Shown piece by piece: positions 15,290-25,737 of a stretch of DNA of 64,000 bases. A program made the position numbers and the translations under genes. The DNA comes from Saccoglossus kowalevskii (Eukaryota > Hemichordata > Enteropneusta > Harrimaniidae), in contig NW_003120918.1 in the NCBI RefSeq assembly GCF_000003605.2, forward strand, positions 542,489 through 606,488, written 5' to 3'. How positions within the stretch are numbered: position 1 is the first letter of the stretch; each line of letters opens with the position of its first letter. The notes beneath the pieces were generated by a model that ran no database searches, was not told the DNA's origin, and worked only from the letters and a program-made list of their open reading frames with translations.

Positions 15290-15530
15290 TTTTTGGGACT
15301 ACATGACAGGGCTGTGCGGCCATCTCTCTATCAAATGACAATTTAATGTGCTATCCTGGCGTCAACCAGGCTCGGTCGAAAACAAGCACCTGCGGATCTT
15401 AAACAAGTTTCCTCCAAAGTCGAATTCATTAGTGAAAGAATCTCGGCCAGCGTTCAGCGTGACGTAGGATTTGAACTTGGGTCTACCGATCATGAGCTTG
15501 ATGCAACAACCACAATGCTGCCAGTGATCG
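15290..15530 (-). repeat. tRNA-derived SINE, old copy
   Basis: Reading the minus strand from 15530, an A-box-like GCATTGTGGTTG and a B-box-like AAGTTCAAATCC lie at tRNA-like spacing. They are followed by about 165 bases of moderately GC-rich body (to about 15290) that stands out sharply from AT-rich flanks on both sides. Head, unrelated body and compositional contrast are the normal architecture of a SINE. Target-site duplication and 3' tail are not clear, so the ends are approximate and the copy is old. Confidence 0.5.
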
Positions 15531-15532
15531 AT

Positions 15533-17619
15533 TTACATATATTCACAAAAAACAGCTTGAAATATTCTGTTATGAATGCGCTCTAAAAATTACAGTGACG
15601 GATTACAGACGCATTACAAAATTACAGACGGACATACGCAATTCGAATCTACGACGTCACAAACAACGTGCAGAATATTTAATCCGAGTACAACCATATT
15701 CCGACATATTTTACCATACTTTGAGGGAAATTCGAAATTCTGTTCACATGCTGAATAAAAAGCGTACTTAACAAAAAAGATTCTTTAGAAAGGTGACTTA
15801 GTTCGAAATAGTATACATATACAAAGTTTCAGCAAAATTAAGATAATAATTGGTGAGTTGTACTACTGTGCGCGGTACATAGAAAACACGTTGAAACCCC
15901 CCATATTTATAACACGTTATATATATAGTTATATATAGTTATATATAGCGTTCTCAATTAAACTAATACGTTGCTTGAGGCCTAACAATGAGTTACTCGG
16001 GGGATATCCCATAAAATGATCGTGACGTTTACCTAATCAGTAACCTTAAACGTGCGTGTGATACTGATCGCATGACTAATAGCTTTTCACTATATAACAT
16101 ACATATTCCGACATGGTAAATCCGCTCTACGTAGCTTATCTTAAAAAAGTGTTTGAAATGAACAGTTTAATTATCTCATAAACTACAAAGCAAAATCATC
16201 AAAGTGAATGACTTACCCGTGTTAAATCGATCTATGTTACAGCGAGTTAGTGACCCACGCAGATACATATATCGGATTAAGTGCTATAACTTAACTGAAA
16301 GTTAATATCATTGTTATAGACATATCCTTCGTAAATAATCCATGAAAGTATGATATGTAATATGATTTCAGGTAATTTCCATAGTTTCGAATGTGCAATG
16401 TAGTTGATAATATTTATATGATATATATTCTGTTCTCTTTTTGTGTATTGACACCAACCACAATTACTTTACTGATCGTGACCGGCACCAATGATTTCAT
16501 TGAATTAATCACTGAATCCATATCATGCGATGAAAACAAGGCTGAATACTTATCATTTGGTTCCTATTCGCAATTAGCAGGTTTTTTTTATAGCTAGTGG
16601 TCACACGCGCGCGCATTCAATATAATTGGACAATTTGTCGACGGCGATCTCGTTTCAGCAATTATTGTATGTGATAATGCTATATAAGCCACAAGCGTGG
16701 TTGATTGAATTGAACCAGTTTTCTATCAGTGTTTTCCAATAATGTTTCCGATTTTAATTTGTTTACATCACATTAATGTGAGCTGCCGGTAACACCTCGT
16801 ATCCCAAGCGATATATCTCTGAGGAACACTTAAATTTTAATAGCAATACACCTCTGTCGGTGTTGATATCCCGTGGGAAAAGTCGCCCTTGATAGGTGTG
16901 CGTAAAAATAAAAACATCAAAAAACAAGAAACCAAGCGTATCCCACTACAAAATATCATCTCTGATTGACTCACCGCGACACATTGATACACCTCGGGCT
17001 AGGGATACAGTCTCGTATTTTCTGCAAAACGAATCGAGTATGTCCAGCAAGTCTGTTAATGTCTTACAGTCTCTCGTTGATTTCATCATACACATGTACT
17101 AATAGCGCTATTAAATATGATTTTATTTTCTTCTACATCGCATCAGATGCTACATTTGAACAGGTGTGCCCATTATTTATTGATGGAAGAAATCATTTAG
17201 GGAGGAGGGTGTTCCCCATCACTGCTCTACGCAGAACTGCCAACAGTATGAATATTCAAATACAGAAAGTCATATTCTCGTATGGATTCGAGTTTGTAGA
17301 AAACGTAGTACATAGTACTTGCTATATTCAACAGCTGTAACAGCTATCCGATCAGTTTGTAAAATGGCAACCAACGGCTTGACACTTTTATATGTAGGCA
17401 AAATGTTCAGTCCTATATCCAATATCCACAAGTATAGTACACGTTCCTCTCTTAAAAATAATTTATGCATTACTAAATGGAAAACATCCATTGGCCGGAG
17501 GCATTTCCGCAAGTGATATATATTAACCCAAGCCACATTTGAAAAGTCACATTATTGTCGAAAGTGGTATGTGTTTTACAGAACTATCCCAACCCCCGTG
17601 TTTTTGTTTTTTCTGTCAG
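15533..17619. other. Noncoding DNA with AT microsatellite
   Basis: At about 15915-15950 a TATATATAGT-type repeat occurs three to four times. A 124-codon open frame at 16966-17340 (plus) has no motif I recognise, overlaps an opposite-strand frame, and is not supported as a gene. Confidence 0.5.
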
Positions 17620-17763
17620 GACCACCAAGCGACTTTGGTAACAACTGTGCAAAGAACCACTCGGATTAAGTTTAAGCCTAGCGAAAATGCGACGTGGCAA
17701 ATAGCAAAACATGCACACTTGGATAACATTGTTATTTATATTGAATTCCATCTACCCACATAA
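17620..17763 (+). CDS. Candidate 3'-terminal exon (unrecognised)
   Basis: A very good splice acceptor (long T-rich tract ending TTTTTTCTGTCAG) is followed by 47 open codons beginning DHQATLVTTVQRTTRIK and ending IEFHLPT before TAA. This would be the last coding exon of a plus-strand gene whose earlier exons are not seen. No domain is recognised, no AATAAA signal follows closely, and acceptor-like tracts are common in AT-rich DNA. This is a weak prediction based on the acceptor and frame alone. Confidence 0.15.
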   Translation, partial: DHQATLVTTVQRTTRIKFKPSENATWQIAKHAHLDNIVIYIEFHLPT

Positions 17764-19080
17764 TAATGTCGACAGTTGAAATTATGTTACGTCATAGATA
17801 ACCGATTACACGTACTTCTCATCTTCTTGAACATTAGTACACGGTCACATACTTCTCTTTCCGTAATATAATCTTTCAAAATACAATTACACAATTTATG
17901 CTGGTCTCATTAGTTTTGTGAAAAAATAACCAGCATGGGATTCCAAACAGCACACCACCTCACTTACCCTTTACGATTATTACAGCACGCACGGGCCAAT
18001 AGTGCGATGAATTAAACAGATAACGTTTCAGAGTATTTGTTTTAATTAATCCTAGAAAAGAGTAATAACGTGTCTTAATTCTAGTATTTTGAGATTATAT
18101 TCATTGATTTGACACATGAATTAAAAGAAAATACAGTAACCTTGACATATACCGCTAAGCACTTCTTCTTCTTGTTAGCTGCCAGACCTCTGTGTCTAGT
18201 CGTCTTTTGTACCCACCACTCGTCGCCGCCAGTTTCAACTAATCGCTTTGTGCACGTTGTGCTAGAGAATGGTTTGTGTGGAGCAAGGCAAGTACAGCTA
18301 TTGAGTCTACTGATATCGGTGTTGGTTTGGTTGAACTCTATAACCCTCGACAAATACCAGACACTCCCCAATTGGCTTTTTCAAAAATTGGAAAAAAATG
18401 AATAACTGTAATAGAATGGCAATTAAATCATTTTTCAAAAAATGAAATATTCAAATTACGCAAAACTTGACTATAAAATAAACATTATTCAAGTTGAATT
18501 ATAATTTATATTTGCGTAATTTGCAATAAGAAACGTACAATACATTGTGTTTCAACTGCAATATTTTCATGTCTTTCGGCAGACGAAACGATTATTCAGC
18601 CAACATTTGTTTCATTAGATATTCAGTGTACTTTAGACAGTGGTAGAATGTTAGTGGTATCTGCCCTTAACTCACGGGATAAGAGTTTGTTTTTTTACAA
18701 AAATAAATCTTCCCCTAGAGAAATATTTGTACCTTATTTTCACAAAACCAAATCATTCTTTTAATTTCATTGCAGCTTTCAAGCATATTTGGAATTCTCT
18801 GCAGCAGGTATTTGTGTGCTACAAATCATTTCAAACAACGTATTATCAAAGTAGTCGCTTTCATCTGTTTCTTTACATTTTATTGGAAACGTGCTATATA
18901 AATAATTAAATTCGTCACTGTCTTATATAATACATGCCAAATTAGGGATTTCAATATGGATTTTAATATTCAAGAACAATTTGTAAAACTAGCCAGAACT
19001 CGTCGCCAGTAGATGGTAGATGTATGTCGCGCTACGAACATTCAACCACTATCTCCATCACTGGTTGTCATACTGATGCA
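17764..19080. other. Noncoding DNA with a 12-bp inverted repeat
   Basis: AAATTACGCAAA at 18453-18464 is matched exactly in reverse complement at 18511-18522, with further partial pairing inside (ACTTGA/TCAAGT), giving a ~70-base stem-loop. Between 18160 and 18360 a GC-richer block is open on both strands (96-98 codons), which is more consistent with an old repeat fragment than with a gene. Confidence 0.45.
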
Positions 19081-19140
19081 GTTGAATGATATGTACAGGA
19101 GCCAATCAGAACGCCAAAAAAGGACTTATGCAAATAAAAT
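19081..19140 (+). promoter_or_regulatory. CCAAT box plus POU octamer
   Basis: AGCCAATCAG (CCAAT at 19102-19106) matches the NF-Y consensus, and ATGCAAAT at 19128-19135 is a perfect POU/Oct octamer, 21 bases downstream. This combination is known from histone and cell-cycle promoters, but no histone or other gene follows, so it may be a chance pair or an enhancer element. Confidence 0.25.
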
Positions 19141-19829
19141 GTGTAACAGCATTTCAATTGACCACCCCGTATGTAAATGAGAGACGAGTTATGAAAATAA
19201 CGGAAACTAAATGCGACCGATTGCGACGGAACCTCTCTGTATGTTTTTCTGGCAGAATCAAAGCAGTGAAAGTAGTTCTGTGAAATAAACACCACTGGAA
19301 CAAGAGTGTGATTTAGTGAAACAGAATAGACACCATTGAATTGTGTGCGTGCAGTTTGAGAAAGATAATCTCCCTCCTACTTGGATGTGATTATATAACG
19401 TCTTACTAGTATCCTATAAAATTGGTGTTTATTTCACATAATGAAGTCCACTGCCAGCAGGTGACTCTGATCGAATCATCAGTCGATTTCCATGGTAAAA
19501 CTTTTTTTCGTTGGGGGGGGGGGGTATTCTGGCAATGAGAAGCGTTAGCATTGGTGTACAAATTTTCTTCCGATACGATGTATAGGGCTCACTCTAAGTA
19601 TAAGTCAGGTATGAGACTTGTAGTTTGTTTATTGATAAGCACCGATATCAGTTTTACACTTCTAAACTGCTGTCAATTCTTGGATACTTGAAAAACTGAA
19701 CTATGTTTATTTATTTTGATTTTATCAATTTTGTATGAGTTTTTCTTGATAACACATGTTTCTCAGACAATAACACGAGAACACGTGTTTATTTAAGCAT
19801 ATTAGCAAACATTTGCATTTTTGAAATTT
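19141..19829. other. Noncoding DNA with a G12 run
   Basis: A run of twelve G (19513-19524) follows a T-run. No gene or other repeat is recognised. Confidence 0.55.
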
Positions 19830-19931
19830 GTATTTAATAGAAGTCTATAAACATAAATTAACAGTCTGACATTAGTATTTAATAGAAGTCTATAAACATA
19901 AATTAACAGTCTGACATTAGTATTTAATTCA
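19830..19931. repeat. 45-bp tandem duplication (2.2 copies)
   Basis: The unit starting GTATTTAATAGAAGTC at 19830-19874 is repeated without change at 19875-19919. A third copy starts at 19920 but departs after about nine bases. Identity of the two full copies indicates a recent duplication. Confidence 0.9.
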
Positions 19932-20520
19932 CACTAAAAATATCATTACAGTCAGACACTGTTTAACAAATATTTTTACCTGAATTTCGTGTTACTATCG
20001 ACTCATTTTTGAATGTCAATGGCAGTTGATTTTAACCAGCCAATGTGCGTCGATATAGATGCATGACAGAGTAGTAAAATGTGGAAGAAATATAATTAAC
20101 TCAGGTCCCAGGAGATAGAAATAGTGGGATTTCTGTCGACACAAAGTGACGTCATTTTGATTGTTGTTTCACAGATATGCTATGTGGGAACGATAGTTTA
20201 TGCAACGATTTTTCAGATGATGAGAACTGGTATTTTTTCAGCGTTAGCGTGTCTTTCCATGAGGGACGCCATCTTGGATCTACTTTCATCACGTGCGTGA
20301 ATGATTACATCTCGTCTGCAAGGTCAGTTATATTTTTTGTAATAAAATAAGCTATGCTCGCTCATCATATATGCCCTCTAGCATAGTAGTGCATACAACA
20401 CCCGAGGACCTTCTTCCCCCGTCTAGTACACACTAAAACAGTTTACAAGCCATTCCATGGAAAATCACAGTCAGGTGCATTACAGTGTTATATGTAATAG
20501 AAATTGAGGTCCTTCAATAT
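19932..20520. other. Noncoding DNA
   Basis: No gene is recognised. A YY1-like GCCATCTTGGAT lies near 20270 in a short GC-richer patch. Confidence 0.5.
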
Positions 20521-20534
20521 GTAACCATGGCAAC
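20521..20534. promoter_or_regulatory. X-box (RFX-type) motif
   Basis: GTAACCATGGCAAC matches the two-half-site RFX X-box consensus GTNRCC-N2-RGYAAC at every specified position. RFX factors bind such sites in promoters of ciliary genes. The same bases hold an ATG in good context opening a 40-codon frame (to about 20650) with no recognised product. No gene body is identified nearby, so function is inferred from the motif only. Confidence 0.35.
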
Positions 20535-21604
20535 AATGATGCTGCTAAGGTTGTGCGTTGATAACGTGAACCTACAAGATTTACGTCGACGTCCCGTTAC
20601 GAGACTTACTTTGAACAACAGGCGATGGCTATGCATTTTGAACTTATAATTCAATTTTATTCTATTCTATTCCATGTTACGTCATGTTCTAAAGACGTGC
20701 CCCTTCATTGCAAATAAAATGAGAACGATAACATCACAGGTTTCGACGGCTATTCAATAATTCACAAGCTCGACGGTGTTCATCGATGCATTGTCAACCC
20801 ATTGCTTTTTAAACGCAGATGAAACAAACCTGTGTACGCGCCACTGCCCTAGTACATGATTAACACGATATCCTCTATCCGTTATTATAGCAAATTGTTA
20901 ATTACCGTAACTATATACCATGAAATCCCTCGGTGTGCTATAAAAAATGAGGAGTCTGTAAGACGAGACAATGCAGGGTCATACGAGCAGAAAGTATCAT
21001 CCCAACCAGACCATGAATATGCATCAACAATTCCGTCATAATTTCGTTTTTATCTTCCGACGATAGTGTGTAATGTTAATATATATACATACCTGTTGCT
21101 TACACTATAAAATGTCAGGCGCGTTTAGCTGGGGTAAAACGAGTGTTAGCCAAATGCTGGAAATATTGGTTTTGAATAATAGGTGAAAATATACTTGTCA
21201 ACAACTGGACTGTGGTCATATTCACTGGTTGCGCATGGAGGTGCGCATAGGAATTATTGAGGGACCCGATGCAGGGTATTGGTGAATGTGCCTATTAGTA
21301 TATTCATTATGACATCACATGGTATTCAATAAAATATTTTTTTTTGTAGATATCATTGTACAGCTTGTTATCCTGTGTCTAAGAGTATAGGTGAGATTAA
21401 CACACACGGATTCTTGTCTTCTGCTTTCACAAGATGCTGAATACAACTCTCGCTTTTACAGTCAAAAACACGCGATTTTGATATGCGAGTTTACTAACTA
21501 CGGTGGACATGATGCTACATTAGTACCCATATCACTTTAAATTGAAACCAGTAATATCACCAACATTAAACTTAGCCGTAGCTGGTGTGACTCGCGTATG
21601 TGTA
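20535..21604. other. Noncoding DNA
   Basis: Apart from the 40-codon frame that begins in the X-box motif, no gene is recognised. TATTCT-type pentamer repeats occur near 20656-20672. Confidence 0.5.
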
Positions 21605-21957
21605 CGAGGGGCGTTCAATAAGTTAGGCCCCTGACCCATTTCCCATAGCAGGAGATTAATGAAACTTGCCACAGTTATTAGTCTTTCTCTACATAGGAAT
21701 CACCCAGAGTTATGGATTCCTCCCACCGTTTGATGCAGCTCTGGACACCCCAGGTTGGTCCTCCAACCACGTCGTAACTTCAGAGATCACGCTTTCCTTT
21801 CAAAAACAACTTCATGGCTAGGAAGAGTTGAAAGTCAGAGGGTGCAAGGTCAGGAGAGTAGGGGGGACGGGGGAGGATTTCATATCTACACACCCGTGCT
21901 TCTGATCTGGCGACATGCTAGATGTGGACCAGAGCGTTGTCCTGCAGGACAAAAACT
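21605..21957 (-). mobile_element. Mariner (DD34D) transposon, 3' fragment, inactive
   Basis: The plus-strand edge starts after TA (21603-21604) with GGGGCGTTCAATAAGTT, a mariner-type terminal sequence. Translating the minus strand gives QDNALVH, then PPYSPDLAPSDFQLF, then GKR, and finally RWEESITLGDSYVEK just before the stop. The D of QDN and the D of APSD are separated by 34 residues, as in DD34D mariner transposases. The frame has internal stops (after LVHI and after KRDL), and the stretch between GKR and RWEES is shifted and shortened. Only the last ~350 bases survive; the 5' end and the other inverted repeat are absent. It is a plain dead DNA transposon. Confidence 0.85.
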
Positions 21958-22687
21958 ATATTTTAAAACCAGCCAGCATTTGGATATTTCATAAGTTAGA
22001 TATGCTTGCCTGACAAATCAGGTAACAGGATAATTATTACACTGCTTAAGTGCGTTATTTATAGGATTAAGATAAATATTTGATTTGAAGTGCAACGGAA
22101 TCCGGTAGAGTCTTTTAATTAATGTGGGAACATGGGAACGGGTGGACGAGACCACTAATCAACATCGTTTCGTTACTCATAAAAGTGATTTTAATTAACA
22201 TTTTTGTTCATGTAGTCGTTTTAGGGGCTGTGAATGGCATCTAGCTCATGTTATTATTATTGCAACTTTTCAGGAGGATTGTAATTTTTGGTATTCAACA
22301 TACTGCACGCATGTACTTCTGGTTCGTAATCTGATGGCGGTTATGTTGTTCCAGCTTTGAGCTGATGTGCGAAGGTGCACAGCAAAGAACCACACGAAAG
22401 TTTAGTGAATTGCTTCTGAATAACTGAGCTACAGATAACCGACACTTATTTGGCTTAACTAAAGTTTTGTAATCGGCATATGGGACCCAATGTTAACACC
22501 GTTATTTATAAGAATCATGTTGGTGGCGTTGTATCAGATGATCGTGTAAGTCATTAAAAAATAAAGTGTAATAAAGTGTAGACCTCCGAAACGAGAAGGA
22601 AAAAAATGAAATCACAGAATACCGTCACTGCGTTGCAAAATATTCCGTAGTTCACGTATATAAATATTATACATCTGTCGCCATAAC
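21958..22687. other. Noncoding DNA
   Basis: No gene or repeat is recognised between the mariner fragment and the 193-bp duplication. Confidence 0.55.
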
Positions 22688-23073
22688 GCCATAAGTTTCA
22701 GTGTGCTGTAATTTTGCGGTATTGCACTGGCTATATTCATCCTACCATATTAGGAAATGCAAATTCCAAATATAGAGCGATTAAGCGCGTAAGCATCCTC
22801 TAATAACATGGCATGCCCAGGGTTTGACCGGACTCCATACTAAGAGGTTCGCTAAATCTGTTCTAAACTTGTTGGATTTCGCCATAAGTTTCAGTGTGCT
22901 GTAATTTTACGGTATTGCACTGGCTCTATTCATTCTACCATATTAGGAAATGCAAATTCCAAATATAGAGCGATTAAGCGCGTAAGCATCCTCTAATAAC
23001 ATGGCATGCCCAGGGTTTGACCGGACTCCATACTAAGAAGTTCGCTAAATCTGTTCTAAACTTGTTGGATTTC
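22688..23073. repeat. 193-bp tandem duplication
   Basis: The segment 22688-22880, beginning GCCATAAGTTTCAGTGTG, is repeated head-to-tail at 22881-23073. By eye only four or five bases differ (e.g. TTTTGCGG/TTTTACGG, GGCTATATTCATCC/GGCTCTATTCATTC), so the copies are about 97-98% alike and young. Each unit holds several start and stop codons and is not coding. Confidence 0.93.
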
Positions 23074-23115
23074 GGCATTTCCATGACGTATCCATGTATG
23101 TATAATAATAAGGTG

Positions 23116-23240
23116 ATTACTAGGATACCGCAAAGTATGCACTCAGGCAGAACGCCGTCGCATCCGGTCTACCTCCGCTGCGCGCCAGTCGATACTCCCG
23201 TTGTACTGTATTCGTGCATACTTTTCGGTATCTTAGTAAT
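23116..23240. repeat. Short inverted-repeat element (MITE-like)
   Basis: Arms 23116-23141 (ATTACTAGGATACCG..., ending GTATGCA) and 23215-23240 (reverse complement, ATTACTAAGATACCG...) match in 24 of 26 positions. Weaker pairing continues inward for about 15 bases (CAGAAC/CAGTAC). The ~73-base centre is GC-rich, unlike the flanks. This fits a small non-autonomous inverted-repeat transposon or a structured hairpin. No clear target duplication is seen. A 104-codon frame passes through it but looks incidental. Confidence 0.6.
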
Positions 23241-24004
23241 AACATCAGATACAGGCGACATAACGGTACAAGACGTCATAACGCAACAGTCTGCCGGAAA
23301 TTACTACAATGACAAACACGCTTTTAAATAACAGTAGCACAAATTCCAGGAATTTCCGATCGTTTTACGTCTTACATAACAACAATGATTGTATAACATC
23401 CCACCAAGGGTCTAGCCATATGGATATTATTGCATTGGTTTCGTCTGAAGACAGTTTTAGTGCAATACTCTATCTGCATTTTATAACGCAAAAAAGGAAT
23501 CGTTATTTATTGTTATGTCAGTTTTATGTCGCATTAGAAAAGGGGTATTCACGATTGAAAAATTAATGAAACCAATAAATTTGAAGTAACGTTATAAATA
23601 CATAATGAACCCATTATCGTTAGTCAATAAACGTTGTACACCATTACCTAAGCTTTCATGTGACTTCCAGTTGAGTCGAAACTTATATACAAGGCAGAAA
23701 TTGATACGTCAAACGAAAAACTATCACCAAACAAAATGTTCTATGATTGGCCAGACTGTCAGATGTTATGGTTAGGTAGCCAATCAGGTACAACGTTGTA
23801 AGTAGCGTTGTATCGAATCAGGAATTATGGCCTATGTTGTGATCTTTATATTGAATAAATCATGTATAGGGCAGGTTCGGTCACATTCGTGTAGACACGT
23901 AAAATTGTGTATTTCTTCTAAATTACATTATTCTTTACAACTTTATTGGAGTCCTGGGACTATTATGTGAATTAGTTTTTTTAATATGCTTGAATTTTTG
24001 AAAT
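23241..24004. promoter_or_regulatory. Noncoding DNA with paired, opposed CCAAT boxes
   Basis: TGATTGGC at 23744-23751 and GCCAATCA at 23779-23786 form two NF-Y-type boxes in opposite orientation, 35 bases apart, a spacing like that of double-CCAAT promoters. No start codon with a credible frame follows, so this is a motif observation. The remainder is noncoding. Confidence 0.25.
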
Positions 24005-24060
24005 GGGATCGAATCCCTGCACGTGTGAATAGTGTCTACAAGCTAACAACTAAAAGTTGA
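24005..24060 (-). repeat. tRNA-derived relic with B-box
   Basis: On the minus strand GTTAGCTTGTAGACACTATT is followed by GCAGGGATTCGATCCC, a B-box (GGATTCGATCC) with a self-complementary T-arm-like context. The 5' half is too diverged for a cloverleaf. Read as a degraded tRNA-derived SINE head. Confidence 0.35.
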
Positions 24061-24874
24061 ACAATTAATAAAACAGGCAGTTGACAAGGCGGATTTTGGA
24101 CGTGCCTAAAATCATTAAAACTCGAAAGTTTGGTACGCATTCCCAATAATTATGATCATCAAATATTTACAATATCGAATAAAGCTAAATGATTGAACAA
24201 AGAGTAACTTTAACAATTTATGATAACGCACCTTTTACATCAAAACAAGCTCATAATAAAGTTTTTTTATACTTTTTCTTTCAAATAAATGTTAATTCAT
24301 TACGCGTTATTTTTGTGAGTCATCCCACCAGTTATTATTTTGATATTCTCGCCGAGTACCCATAGTGTCAAACCTCATCAATTTAAAAAAAAAAAAACGC
24401 ATTATGTAGTTTGTTATAATTTTACAGTCTATAGCATCACTTCTAAAATAATCTGAATTCCCATTGCTGCAACATAAATAATCGTACAAATGATATCACA
24501 GCGATAACGTAGCTGCAGCTTCTGATTGTTACCATAATGGTGAACGAACTGTAAACAGGGCACGTACTAGTATGTTCAATAATTTAGATCAGTAGCTAGA
24601 TGGTGTTTGCATTTGATTGTATCACAAGTTATTTAACTACGCATGTGGGAATTACAAGTTTGTGCGATAATTTGTCAATTTCACTAAAACCTAATAATTA
24701 TGCATAGTTCAAACGTATTGTGTATATGAGAAACGCTAAAAGCATGGGAACATACTTTCCGATTTAGTCACCCCCCCCCCCTCCGCTCGATAGCAATTGA
24801 GTCAGAGAACAACTACGCATTGCACTTATGTTTAGATTCAACTATTAATCCAGTCATTCTAGCAAAAAAGGGGG
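24061..24874. other. AT-rich noncoding DNA
   Basis: An A12 run near 24386 and a C11 run at 24771-24781 are present. No gene is recognised. Confidence 0.55.
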
Positions 24875-25070
24875 CCAACCCGTCACAAATTGCAACAGAA
24901 ATAATTTCTTCACAGTGCTTTTCGGGAAGGTAACTAGATTGACATACTAAAAGTCTAGGAAAATCTAGGCCTCCGAACTATACCTAATTTGCATATATTC
25001 AAAATGGCCGTTTTGCACATTTTTACAACATGGAAATATAACTATCTGGACATATCTTTAATTCTAGATG
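24875..25070 (+). repeat. Left inverted terminal arm of composite element
   Basis: This ~196-base arm is matched in reverse complement by 28748-28945. Exact shared blocks include ACAAATTGCAACAGAA, AAAAGTCTAGGAAAATCTAG, AATTTGCATATATTCAAAAT and ACATATCTTTAATTCTAGAT; by eye the arms are about 80-85% identical. Similarity stops abruptly on the outer side (about 24875), which marks the element's boundary. The arms are 4.07 kb apart from outer edge to outer edge. Confidence 0.85.
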
Positions 25071-25357
25071 AGGTATTTCAAAAATACAGGATGGTATGGT
25101 ACTGTTTTGAGTTGCAGAAGGTATGAGAGTGCCAAATGTGTTGATTGGGTAGATGAAAATTTGCATAAATCCAATATGGCCGCGATAATATAATTATTTA
25201 ATGTAACTTCACTTCCGGCTTCTCTTTTATGTGACATAAGTAAAAGATTAAGATGCTAGAATACAATTTCAAACAGAATCGTACAGTACAGCAAAGATGT
25301 AAATAAATGATATCATGGGTAGATGGATGCTTCATCTGCATAAATCCAACAAGGCCG
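24988..25357 (+). repeat. Diverged ~173-bp subterminal repeats
   Basis: The motif TTTGCATA-A-TCcAA-ATGGCCG recurs at about 24988-25010, 25157-25183 and 25334-25357, i.e. every ~172-176 bases. The intervening sequence also aligns loosely: both units have GGGTAGATG just before the next motif and GATG..(G)..AATAC.. blocks in the middle. Only the first motif lies in the inverted arm. Subterminal repeats of this kind commonly serve as transposase binding sites in DNA transposons; that role is an inference here. Confidence 0.55.
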
Positions 25358-25535
25358 TCACATCTAAAAGAAAAACTAGAGGAATGAAACACTCTGGTTG
25401 GATCTACAAATATGTTATACTATATACGTAAATTACCATTTAAACGTACATTTTCAACTCTATAAACTATTTTTGAATTAACAAACTGTATTAAATAGTT
25501 TTGTCCAAAAGTGTATTGTTTGATTAATGTAATTA

Positions 25536-25727
25536 CTAATCGTCATCGCTATGTTCATCATATATCTGAACTACATTTGTGCATCCAGATCCTCAACATT
25601 GACCACAAACTGTAGAACATTCAAAGTTGTGCTTTCTGCATATACATCTGAGACTGCAACAGTCTGTGGAGCAGTTGCATCTCACTATTCTCAAGAGAAA
25701 TTCAGGTGCTGCCTCCTTGTCAGCCAT
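25536..25727 (-). pseudogene. Broken tesmin/TSO1-like CXC-domain C-terminus
   Basis: Minus-strand translation from 25727 downward reads MADKEAAPEFLLRI, then VRCNCSTDCCSLRCICRK, then HNFECSTVCGQC, and GSGCTN near the end, finishing with an acidic tail (DEHSDDD) and a stop at 25538-25536. The spacing C-x-C-x3-C-x4-C-x-C-x6-C-x3-C-x2-C is that of half a CXC (CRC) module, a zinc-binding, DNA-contacting fold known from tesmin/TSO1/LIN54 and from many lineage-specific invertebrate proteins, some of them transposon-associated. The reading frame is not intact, and only the C-terminal exon is present. It abuts the DIRS fossil on the same strand and lies inside the inverted arms, so it is probably either the remnant of the outer element's own gene or a captured host exon. 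Confidence 0.6.
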
Positions 25728-25737
25728 TACAGGAATG

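Noticed and set aside
16966-17340. 124-codon plus-strand frame
   Set aside because: No family resemblance, overlaps an opposite-strand frame, and lacks good splice or promoter context.
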